From Chitinophaga pinensis (GTDB lineage Bacteria; Bacteroidota; Bacteroidia; NS11-12g; UBA955): a DNA stretch of 48,106 nucleotides. The notes beneath the pieces were generated by a model. It searched no databases, was not told where the DNA came from, and worked only from the letters and a program-made list of their open reading frames with translations. The stretch covers positions 1 to 48,106 of the forward strand of contig CAMAQS010000010.1 in assembly GCA_945860565.1 (NCBI GenBank), in the 5' to 3' direction. The position numbers were made by a program, and so were the translations under genes. Every line of letters begins with the position of its first letter. The first letter of the stretch is position 1. This document shows positions 34,200-41,575 of the stretch, in pieces.

Positions 34200-36668
34200 T
34201 TACTTCTTAAATCCGAAAAAAGCCTTGAAGGGATCAATTAAAATCAATTTCCATTTCTTTAAAAAAGCATTAGAATTGGATGTTTGTTGAAAGTAACCGT
34301 AACCATCGTTGTGGTACATATAATTATAATTCCCTGATTCGTTGTAATTAAGATAACTGTAGTCGTAACCATAACCATATTTACCTATTCCCATAGCGAT
34401 TCCATTCATCACAATTGCAGAATGTTTAAACCGTTTTTCAGTAAAAATTTTGTTCAACAGATTCTTAACAGAAGACCTTGGAGTATAGCGGTGTCGCACA
34501 ATAAACAAGGCAGTATCGACAAACTTGCTGAATTCAAAAGCATCTGTAACCAATCCAACAGGCGGACAATCTATAATTATATAGTCATAGAGGTTTTTAA
34601 GCTCTGCAATAAGCAATTCCATTTTGCCATTAAGAATTAATTCAACGGGATTGGGAGGAATGGGACCTGAAGGAATAATGGTTAGATTCTGATATTCGGT
34701 GGCTTCAAATAAAATATCATCTAAATTAGCACCACCAGACAAATAAACACCTAAACCCATCCTGCGAGTCAAGTTAAAATGTTTGGTGATATTCGGTTTA
34801 CGCAAATCCGCTTCAATAAGCACTACTTTTTTGCCTGTAACGGCGTAAGCGATGGCTAAATTGGTAGATACGAAAGACTTGCCTTCTGCTGGAATGGAGC
34901 TGGTTACAAGTATTACTTTCTGTTCATTGGTATTACCGTAAAAACTAAGATTGGTTCTTAGGCCACGAATTTGCTCAGAAATAACACTCCTGCTTCCATC
35001 CTTCAAAACAATGGGAGAAATGGTATCCACATACATTAATTCTCCGATAACAGGCATATTTGTTCTGGCAGAAATTTCACCAAAACTCATGATTTTTGTA
35101 TTGCGTATGCTTTTTAGAAAGAGCACAAAAAGAACAACAAAAACAAATCCAAACACAAATCCAAAAATCACCAATGATCGACTGGGTTTTATGGCTTTAA
35201 CCGATTCTGTTTCTTCTAAAATGCGGACATCGCTCAACGTCCCAGCCATTTGAATAGACGCTTCCTCTCTTTTTTGCAATAAATAAACGTATAATGTATT
35301 TTTTATGGATTGTTGGCGCGTAATATTTAACAAAATCCTTTCTTTTGCTGGGATTGATTTTATTAAACGACTATATTCCTGATTGTTACTTGAAAATTGA
35401 TCGTTGATTTCATTTTTTAATACCATTAAATTTTTGCGGGTATTGTTTACATTTTCTATAAGGGATTGTTTTTGGATTTGTGCTTCCTTCATGGCCAAAC
35501 GGACATTGTGGTTGTCTTTTCCGTTTAATTCTAATAAGGAGCGATATTTCAAATCGGCTTCGTTCAGCTTTTGTATGTAGACCTCGAAGTGTTCATCTTG
35601 CAATCCGACCAAACTAGGAGATAATTCGACATGGTTAATTTTGCCTTGCACGTATTTTTCAACTTCGGAAAGCATGAGCAATTTGAGGTCAATTTCAACA
35701 ATACGGTGGTCTTCATCTTTGATTTTCTCAAGAAAAAGTTCTGACTCTCTAGACAACACATTTATGTCGCTGCTCTTTTTGAAGGATTCCATTTGCCTCT
35801 CAACCGTATCCAAATCATCACCCACAAATTTTAATCTATTGTCAATAAAGTCTACCGTATAAACTGCCTTTTTACGTTTTTCATTTTGGGTTTCAGTTTG
35901 ATAACTTTCCAAAACCGATGCCAACATTAACTCACCATACGTTTGGGAAACGGACTCAGCAAAAATGCGAATGATGGAAGCCTTTTTGTCTTTACCAACC
36001 CGAATTTGTTTGGACAAATACTTTGCGGCTGTTTTTAAATCACTTACTACAAAATAGTTATCTGATTTTTGGTGGTGGTTTTGAAAATAGACACTTGATT
36101 TAGAGAATTTGATGTCTGTATTTTTCGAGAACAGAAATTTGTTGCCATTGAAATTTACTATTTGGTCATAGGCTACTTTTTTATTCTGAATGAATAATTC
36201 CCCTAAATCGTTCAAGTAAAAATTCAATCTTTGTTTTTTTGTTTTTTCGGGATGGATGATTTTGACAGTAAAGGGCAAATTGTCAATTGGAATAAACTCC
36301 TCTCTAAATCGGGATTCACTTTGTATTTGAATTTGGTAATTGCATAAAATGGCAGCTCCTTTCATAACACTTAGTCCACGAATAATGAGCATTTCATCAT
36401 CGATATAGGTGTTGGATTTTCCGCTAACTGCTTGTTTTAATAAGTTATCTGTAGTTTGCGCTTCATCTTTTAGAAGTACACCTTTACTGATTTCAAAAAT
36501 GGTGAGTTGATTGCTCAGGTAAACTCTACTGGATATTATACCCAAAATTAGAGCCAGCAAAACAACGGGCCAATAAGGCAAAAAATCACGTAGTACGCTT
36601 TCCTTAAAATTGGTATCCGTTGATTTTTCTGAATCGTTATTCCAATTAAAATTCTGAAAATTACTCAT
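34200..36668 (-). CDS. Polysaccharide co-polymerase / BY-type tyrosine autokinase (Wzc-like)
   Basis: This 822-residue inner-membrane protein has a transmembrane helix near residue 37, a long periplasmic region with coiled coils (about 250-480), a second transmembrane helix near 510, and a cytoplasmic BY-kinase. The kinase shows Walker A SSIPAEGKSF near 590, A' LIEADLRKP near 620 and Walker B YIIIDCPPVG near 690. The C-terminal tail is rich in tyrosine (KYGYGYDYSYLNYNESGNY), the usual autophosphorylation cluster. Such proteins control chain length and export of capsule or exopolysaccharide together with an outer-membrane Wza channel; no wza gene is seen here. It is the first gene of the polysaccharide run and is divergent from the transposase. 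Confidence 0.93.
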   Translation of the reverse strand: MSNFQNFNWNNDSEKSTDTNFKESVLRDFLPYWPVVLLALILGIISSRVYLSNQLTIFEISKGVLLKDEAQTTDNLLKQAVSGKSNTYIDDEMLIIRGLSVMKGAAILCNYQIQIQSESRFREEFIPIDNLPFTVKIIHPEKTKKQRLNFYLNDLGELFIQNKKVAYDQIVNFNGNKFLFSKNTDIKFSKSSVYFQNHHQKSDNYFVVSDLKTAAKYLSKQIRVGKDKKASIIRIFAESVSQTYGELMLASVLESYQTETQNEKRKKAVYTVDFIDNRLKFVGDDLDTVERQMESFKKSSDINVLSRESELFLEKIKDEDHRIVEIDLKLLMLSEVEKYVQGKINHVELSPSLVGLQDEHFEVYIQKLNEADLKYRSLLELNGKDNHNVRLAMKEAQIQKQSLIENVNNTRKNLMVLKNEINDQFSSNNQEYSRLIKSIPAKERILLNITRQQSIKNTLYVYLLQKREEASIQMAGTLSDVRILEETESVKAIKPSRSLVIFGFVFGFVFVVLFVLFLKSIRNTKIMSFGEISARTNMPVIGELMYVDTISPIVLKDGSRSVISEQIRGLRTNLSFYGNTNEQKVILVTSSIPAEGKSFVSTNLAIAYAVTGKKVVLIEADLRKPNITKHFNLTRRMGLGVYLSGGANLDDILFEATEYQNLTIIPSGPIPPNPVELILNGKMELLIAELKNLYDYIIIDCPPVGLVTDAFEFSKFVDTALFIVRHRYTPRSSVKNLLNKIFTEKRFKHSAIVMNGIAMGIGKYGYGYDYSYLNYNESGNYNYMYHNDGYGYFQQTSNSNAFLKKWKLILIDPFKAFFGFKK

Positions 36669-36988
36669 TAATGCCTTATAAACGGAATTGATTCCTAATT
36701 CAAATTAAGGCAAACATTTAAACAAATGAAAGCAACCACTCATTAGGCAATCAATTGATAACATTTCAATAATATTTAATTAACAACAAACCCGCCCTCG
36801 GGTTTCAACCCGAGGCATAGGATATAAAAATTAAACTAATTTACAAATTAAACTATTTGCAAAAATCCCTAATGAAATATTTATGTCTTATAATTAACGC
36901 AAAGGGAAACTAAAATTGGATAATTAAAATTGTTTCATATTTGATACAATCATTAAAAAGAAACACAATTAACAGTGTAAACCAAATC
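36669..36988. other. Intergenic region between wzc-like gene and transposase
   Basis: This 320-bp AT-rich stretch separates two divergent genes. It contains one REP unit (36796-36815) and a 10-bp palindrome ATCAATTGAT at 36750-36759. No exact TAnnTTTG box was found for the kinase gene; TTAATTTG on its strand differs by one base. No further gene is evident. Confidence 0.6.
36796..36815 (+). repeat. Single REP unit upstream of the transposase
   Basis: CCTCGGGTTTCAACCCGAGG forms a 9-bp stem with a two-base loop and is followed by GCATA-like sequence, as are most units of the downstream array. It lies 173 bp before the transposase ATG. Confidence 0.9.
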
Positions 36989-37420
36989 ATGTCACGTTCA
37001 TACACCAATATAATCGTCCACCTTTTATTAGGCACAAAACATAAAAGAAATTACATACAGCCGCAAATTGAAAAACAACTATATGAATTCATTACGGAGC
37101 AATTAATCCAACAAGGATGCCGTGTAATAATCCTCAATGGGGTGGCGGATCACGTTCATTGTTTATTTGTTTTAAATCCGCAGAAGGCCCTTTGTGATGT
37201 TGTGAAGCAAATAAAAGGCAGTAGTTCGTATTTTGTAAACCATTCAAATCTAATGAATACACATTTTAGATGGCAACGCGAATATGGTGCATTTTCTGTT
37301 TCTAAATCGGCAAGTAAAATTGTTCACAATTATATAAAAAACCAGAAAACGCACCACACCAAAAAATCATACGAAGACGAATTTGATTTTTTCACCCATT
37401 TGCACCATGGTACCCCCTAG
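36989..37420 (+). CDS. REP-associated tyrosine transposase (IS200-like, HUH/Y1)
   Basis: This 143-residue protein belongs to the Y1 transposase family (IS200/IS605 TnpA-like). ADHVHCLF gives the metal-binding HUH pair H55 and H57, and NYIKNQ gives the catalytic tyrosine Y115. WQREYGAFSVSKS at 95-107 is the conserved central segment of this group. Such enzymes nick single-stranded DNA at hairpins. The ATG at 36989 is preferred because the family begins SRSYTNIIVH; the 36941 frame adds 16 unrelated residues. The TAG stop is directly followed by the first palindrome of the array, and another palindrome lies upstream. No tnpB and no IS ends other than these palindromes are present, so it looks like a domesticated RAYT rather than an intact insertion sequence. 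Confidence 0.9.
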   Translation: MSRSYTNIIVHLLLGTKHKRNYIQPQIEKQLYEFITEQLIQQGCRVIILNGVADHVHCLFVLNPQKALCDVVKQIKGSSSYFVNHSNLMNTHFRWQREYGAFSVSKSASKIVHNYIKNQKTHHTKKSYEDEFDFFTHLHHGTP

Positions 37421-37606
37421 CCTCGGGTTTCAACCCGAGGCATAAAAAAATACCCATATGTCCTCGGGTTTCAACCCGAGGCATAAAAAAATACCCATAC
37501 GATATCGGGTTTCAACCCGAGGCATAAAAAAACACCCATATGTCCTCGGGTTTCTACCCGAGGCATAAAAAAATACCACACAGCCTCGGGTTTAAACCCG
37601 AGGCTG
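37421..37606 (+). repeat. Array of five REP palindromes at 41-bp spacing
   Basis: Palindromes start at 37421, 37462, 37503, 37544 and 37584, giving periods of 41, 41, 41 and 40 bp. Units 1 and 2 read CCTCGGGTTTCAACCCGAGG. Unit 3 has a degenerate left arm (TATCGGG). Unit 4 has a TTCT loop. Unit 5 is a 26-bp perfect palindrome (37581-37606) with the TTTAAA centre also found at 9085-9106. Linkers are 20-21 bp and nearly identical, of the form CATAAAAAAATACCCATATG. Conserved linkers and self-complementary repeats separate this from a CRISPR array. Confidence 0.95.
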
Positions 37607-37695
37607 CTAATAAATCCCCATTCCAAATTCAACCGATTTTTTTTTGGTTTGATGGATTTGTAATAAAGGGAATTCAAGAATAATTCGAAAAAATG

Positions 37696-37703
37696 TATCT
37701 TTG
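37696..37703 (+). promoter_or_regulatory. Candidate -7 box of the peptidylprolyl isomerase gene
   Basis: TATCTTTG matches TAnnTTTG exactly and lies 54 bp before the ATG at 37758. The -33 region has no clear TTG. It lies about 90 bp after the last palindrome of the REP array, in otherwise featureless AT-rich DNA. Confidence 0.5.
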
Positions 37704-37757
37704 TAATTCTTGAATTTGGAAAAACATTCAAAAACGAGAAGACACATACATAAATAT

Positions 37758-38831
37758 ATGAATATTCAAAAAACACTTTTTTCTTTTGTTGCGGCAAGCA
37801 TCGTTACTGCCGCCGGATTTGCGAACACAAACACTATGAATACACAGAATAATGAAAACCCCACGCCTACCAATGTTCCGGCAATGGCAGATGGGATGTA
37901 TGCAAAAATGACCACCAATAAAGGTGTAATTTTATTGCAACTGCATTTCGATAAAACCCCTCTTACTGTATGTAATTTTGTGGGATTGGCTGAAGGAAGC
38001 ATTAAAAACAATGCAAAACCTGAAGGAACTCCTTATTATGACGGATTGAAATTTCACCGTGTGATCGCCAATTTTATGGTTCAAGGCGGAGACCCAATGG
38101 GAACCGGTGCAGGTGGACCTGGATACAATTTCGAAGATGAATTTGACCCAAGTTTAAAACACACTGGCCCAGGTATCCTTTCTATGGCAAACGCCGGTCC
38201 TGGTACCAATGGCAGTCAGTTTTTCATCACACATGAAGCAACTCCATGGTTAGATGGAATGCACACTGTTTTTGGAAAAGTAATTGAAGGACAAACTGTT
38301 GTAAACGCCATTCAACAAGGCGATAGCATTGTTAAGTTAGAAATTATTCGTGTTGGTAAAGCCGCTAAAAACTTCAAAGCGAACAACGATGAATTCAATA
38401 AATATAGAGAAGAGATGAAAGGAAAAGCAAAAAATGCGGTAGCCGCGGAAGCTGCGAAATTTGAAAATTGGGTTATGACAACTTATCCAACAGCTAAAAA
38501 AACAGCTTCTGGTTTGTATTATGTAGCGGAAGTAGAAGGAACAGGTACAGCGGTAACTCCAGGTAAAACCGTTTCAGTGCATTATGCTGGAAAATTAATG
38601 GATGGTACAGAATTCGACAATTCTTACCGCAGAGGTCAACCAATAGAATTTAAAATTGGTGTTGGTCAAGTTATTCCAGGTTGGGACGAAGGAATTGCCT
38701 TAATGAAAGTGGGTTCTAAATACAAACTCATTATTCCATCTGAATTGGGCTATGGCAAACGCGGTGCGGGTGGGGTAATACCTCCAAATGCAACGTTGAT
38801 TTTTGATACAGAATTGATGAATGTTAAATAA
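37758..38831 (+). CDS. Cyclophilin-FKBP fusion peptidylprolyl isomerase
   Basis: This 357-residue exported folding catalyst carries two unrelated isomerase domains. A signal-like hydrophobic segment ([17 protein letters not shown]) is followed by a cyclophilin domain at about residues 45-205 with [15 protein letters not shown] (catalytic Arg), GSQFFIT and [12 protein letters not shown]. An FKBP domain at about 245-357 carries [34 protein letters not shown] and [16 protein letters not shown]. Both active sites look intact. The order cyclophilin then FKBP is the rarer 'CFBP' arrangement. The ATG at 37758 is chosen because it directly precedes the signal peptide. A strong hairpin terminator follows 18 bp after the stop. 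Confidence 0.93.
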   Translation: MNIQKTLFSFVAASIVTAAGFANTNTMNTQNNENPTPTNVPAMADGMYAKMTTNKGVILLQLHFDKTPLTVCNFVGLAEGSIKNNAKPEGTPYYDGLKFHRVIANFMVQGGDPMGTGAGGPGYNFEDEFDPSLKHTGPGILSMANAGPGTNGSQFFITHEATPWLDGMHTVFGKVIEGQTVVNAIQQGDSIVKLEIIRVGKAAKNFKANNDEFNKYREEMKGKAKNAVAAEAAKFENWVMTTYPTAKKTASGLYYVAEVEGTGTAVTPGKTVSVHYAGKLMDGTEFDNSYRRGQPIEFKIGVGQVIPGWDEGIALMKVGSKYKLIIPSELGYGKRGAGGVIPPNATLIFDTELMNVK

Positions 38832-38849
38832 ATTAAATCTTAATTAATT

Positions 38850-38889
38850 ACAACAAAAAAGTCATCCATTGTGGTGACTTTTTTGTTGT
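38850..38889. terminator. Bidirectional-looking intrinsic terminator after the isomerase gene
   Basis: A perfect 15-bp stem (38850-38864 with 38875-38889) has a 10-base loop. The arms contain A6 and T6 runs, so on the plus strand the T-run lies in the stem's 3' arm. It should end the isomerase transcript. Confidence 0.85.
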
Positions 38890-38911
38890 AATTTTACATT
38901 AATAACTCACC

Positions 38912-39667
38912 TTGGAATGGCATAGAATCATACCAGCATTTTTATTTAATGGAGGAAAACAATCCTGCAATATTTGCGGCGCAACACCAAGGTTTTGGCT
39001 GACCAGGGGACATTCTAATGCTCTATTTGAAACGCTCGGTGTAGTTGGTGCGGGAAAAAGAAAGACGAATTGCATTTCTTGCGGCAGTAGCGATAGAGAC
39101 AGGTTGATTGCCTTGTTTCTGGCAGAATATAACATCCCCCAAAACACACAAAAACCTTTGCATTTATTACATATTGCGCCTGAAAAAGCACTGAGTAAAT
39201 GGTTGAAAAAAAATAAATCATTTCGTTCTACACAAGCCGACAACAGACAAAAAGGATATAAACTTAGTTATTCCTCTAAAGTTGAATTCGCCGATGTGCA
39301 AGATTTGCCTTATTTAAACAATTATTTTGATTGGATCATTTGCAACCACGTATTAGAACATGTGCCCAATGATTTGAACGCGATGAAAGAGATCTATCGT
39401 GTGTTAAAGTTTAATGGACATGGGATTTTACAGGTACCCTTGGCGCTTAAACTTGAGAAGACCATTGAATCGGAAATAAGCTGGACGGAAACAGATTGTA
39501 AGGAAAAACTAGGCCAATGGGATCATAAAAGATTGTATGGATTGGATTACATAGAAAAATTGAAGTCGGTGGGATTTGAAGTAGAACTGTGGGAACCAAA
39601 AAATAAGAACGATTTTAATCAATATTGCCTAAATAACAAGGAATTTATTGTTCACATCAAAAAATAG
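38912..39667 (+). CDS. SAM-dependent methyltransferase with N-terminal zinc-ribbon-like cysteines
   Basis: This 251-residue protein has two CxxC pairs in the N-terminal 60 residues (CNICGATPRF and CISCGSSDRDR) that look like a zinc ribbon. A class I methyltransferase domain (Methyltransf_11-like) follows, with LLHIAPEKALSKWL near 80, FADVQDLPYLNNYFDWIIC near 130 and NHVLEHVPNDLNAMKEIYRVL after it. Similar proteins occur near polysaccharide loci in Bacteroidota, where they may methylate sugars, but the target is not known. The start is TTG at 38912, as the frame closes three codons upstream and no ATG lies before the first CxxC. Confidence 0.82.
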   Translation: MEWHRIIPAFLFNGGKQSCNICGATPRFWLTRGHSNALFETLGVVGAGKRKTNCISCGSSDRDRLIALFLAEYNIPQNTQKPLHLLHIAPEKALSKWLKKNKSFRSTQADNRQKGYKLSYSSKVEFADVQDLPYLNNYFDWIICNHVLEHVPNDLNAMKEIYRVLKFNGHGILQVPLALKLEKTIESEISWTETDCKEKLGQWDHKRLYGLDYIEKLKSVGFEVELWEPKNKNDFNQYCLNNKEFIVHIKK

Positions 39668-39769
39668 AATTTGTATAAAAACGGGTAGACAATAATACAA
39701 TCCTCTAAATAAATACGCTAAAAACCGTGTAATTAACGATTAATTTGTTAATATTGTATTATAAGAACT

Positions 39770-41566
39770 ATGAATAAAAAAATACAAAACGTTCTATTTT
39801 CAATAATATTCTTTTACTCTGCGGTTGGACATGCTCAAAATGTTGGCATCAATGAAACGGGTGCTACGCCAAATGGTGCAGCAATGTTGGATGTAAGTGC
39901 CACAAATAAAGGAATTTTAATACCTAGATTAAGTCGGGCTCAAAAATTCCTAATCCCCACTCCTCCCAATGGATTGTTAATTTACCAAACAGACGACACT
40001 GTGGGTTTTTGGTATTATGAACAGAGTAAATGGGTTCCTGCATTGCGTTCAATCACATTTGGAAAGGGATTATCTGGTGGAATGGTTCAAGGAAAAGGTC
40101 AGGTAGACATCAGTAAACCTGGAGTACTTGCAGCCACCTATGGAAACGACAAAGAATATCCGATACTTACTGTAAATGAGTACGGACAAATTACCATAGC
40201 CGCTACAAAAAAATTCGTTGATAATGACACAACCAATGAGATTCAATCTTTAAAATTGGTCAAAGATTCTCTTTACTTAAGTAAAAATGGAGGGTTTGTT
40301 CATTTCAAAGGGTTTTGGGGAACCACAGGGAATTCAGGATTAGATGCAAGTACAAATTTTTTGGGCACAACAAACGGCATTCCTTTGAGGTTTAGGGTGA
40401 ATAACAATTGGTTTGGAGAACTAAACTCTTCAAATGACAATATTTCATTTGGGTACCGTTCAAATAAAAATTCCACTGGTTATTCGAACATTGCCATTGG
40501 CACGGACGCCTTAAATTCAAATTTAGGCGGGTATTACAATACATGTATTGGCTGGCAATCTATGTATGACAACAATTCTGGTTCTTACAATGCTGCCTTG
40601 GGCGCGAGCGCATTGTATAATAACACCACAGGGAACTATAATGTAGGTATTGGTTACGAGCCTTTGGGTTCCAATACATCTGGTAGTTTCAATGTGGCAC
40701 TTGGGTTTAGAAGTTTATATACAAATACATCTGGCACATACAACGTAGGTGTTGGAATGTATACATTGATTTACAATATTTCTGGGGTTATGAACACCGC
40801 TGCAGGATATTATGCCTTGGGAGCCAATGTTTACGGCCACTATAATGTTGGAATTGGGTGTTATTCAATGGCGGCTAACAATTTAGGGTTGGGAAATGCC
40901 TTTATGGGGTATGCTGCGGGTTATTACAATACATCCGGTTACTATAATCAGGGTTTAGGATATTATGCGGGTTATGTGAACAGGACAGGATACTACAACA
41001 GTTCTATGGGTTACTTGAGTGGGCCAAACGGCACCAATTACGACAATACTACCGCATTGGGGTCTAATTCAATTACAACTGCTTCGAATATGGTTCGATT
41101 GGGAGATGCTTCTGTGACCAGTATAGGTGGATATGCGTCATGGACTAACTTGAGCGATGCTCGTTTTAAAGAAAATATAGAAGAAAATGTTCATGGTCTA
41201 GACTTTATTTTAAAGTTAAGACCGGTAACCTACAATGTGAATATTCATAAAATCAACGATTTCTTAGGCAGAGGTAGCGATACCATAAAATGGGCAACCA
41301 AATACGATGGAGAAAAAATTCGTTGGACTGGTTTGATTGCACAGGAAGTTGAAAAAGCGGCTGAATCCGTAAACTATGACTTCAGTGGTGTGGATAAACC
41401 CAAAAATGAAAAAGACCATTATGGTTTAAGATATGGTCAATTTGTAGTTCCATTGATTAAAGCAGTACAAGAGCAACAGAAAGAAATCGATGAACTTAAG
41501 AAACAAAACGAAGAAATAATACGTTTGAATCAAAGGCTTTTGAAAGAGTTAGAAAATCGCAAATAA
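39770..41566 (+). CDS. Secreted adhesin/tail-fibre-like protein with S74 self-cleaving chaperone domain
   Basis: This 598-residue protein has a signal peptide (IIFFYSAVGHAQ), an N-terminal NVGINETGATPNGAAMLDVS module common in Bacteroidota tail-fibre-like proteins, and a middle region of eleven 17-residue repeats (about residues 234-418). The C-terminal peptidase S74 / endosialidase chaperone domain begins at about Ser462 (LSDARFKENI), followed by RPVTYNV, WTGLIAQEVEKA and YGQFVVPLIKAVQEQQKEI. It ends in a coiled coil. In the family the domain trimerises the stalk and then cleaves itself before the Ser of SDxRxK. No T9SS domain is present, so display on the cell is uncertain. It is followed after 9 bp by a T9SS type B protein gene. 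Confidence 0.88.
   Translation: MNKKIQNVLFSIIFFYSAVGHAQNVGINETGATPNGAAMLDVSATNKGILIPRLSRAQKFLIPTPPNGLLIYQTDDTVGFWYYEQSKWVPALRSITFGKGLSGGMVQGKGQVDISKPGVLAATYGNDKEYPILTVNEYGQITIAATKKFVDNDTTNEIQSLKLVKDSLYLSKNGGFVHFKGFWGTTGNSGLDASTNFLGTTNGIPLRFRVNNNWFGELNSSNDNISFGYRSNKNSTGYSNIAIGTDALNSNLGGYYNTCIGWQSMYDNNSGSYNAALGASALYNNTTGNYNVGIGYEPLGSNTSGSFNVALGFRSLYTNTSGTYNVGVGMYTLIYNISGVMNTAAGYYALGANVYGHYNVGIGCYSMAANNLGLGNAFMGYAAGYYNTSGYYNQGLGYYAGYVNRTGYYNSSMGYLSGPNGTNYDNTTALGSNSITTASNMVRLGDASVTSIGGYASWTNLSDARFKENIEENVHGLDFILKLRPVTYNVNIHKINDFLGRGSDTIKWATKYDGEKIRWTGLIAQEVEKAAESVNYDFSGVDKPKNEKDHYGLRYGQFVVPLIKAVQEQQKEIDELKKQNEEIIRLNQRLLKELENRK
40469..41020 (+). repeat. Eleven 51-bp repeats encoding 17-residue glycine/asparagine units
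   Basis: The encoded units follow the pattern xxxG-xxxL-xx-NxxG-xYN, for example VGIGYEPLGSNTSGSFN and VALGFRSLYTNTSGTYN. Period and residues resemble the head repeats of trimeric autotransporter (YadA-like) adhesins. The DNA is diverged between units, so recent slippage is unlikely. Confidence 0.85.
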
Positions 41567-41575
41567 CCCCTGCAA

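Noticed and set aside
36941-36988. Longer N-terminus of the transposase
   Set aside because: The family N-terminus begins at the ATG at 36989; the extra residues have no family match.
37421-37606. CRISPR-like array of regularly spaced repeats
   Set aside because: The linkers are nearly identical to each other and the repeats are perfect palindromes; there are no cas genes. It is a REP array.
37471-37797. 108-codon minus-strand reading frame over the palindrome array
   Set aside because: Its translation is made of the repeat itself and it runs into the isomerase gene on the other strand; it has no coding signs.
39770-41566. Prophage tail-fibre gene
   Set aside because: No other phage gene is nearby, and the protein has a signal peptide and a co-transcribed T9SS protein.
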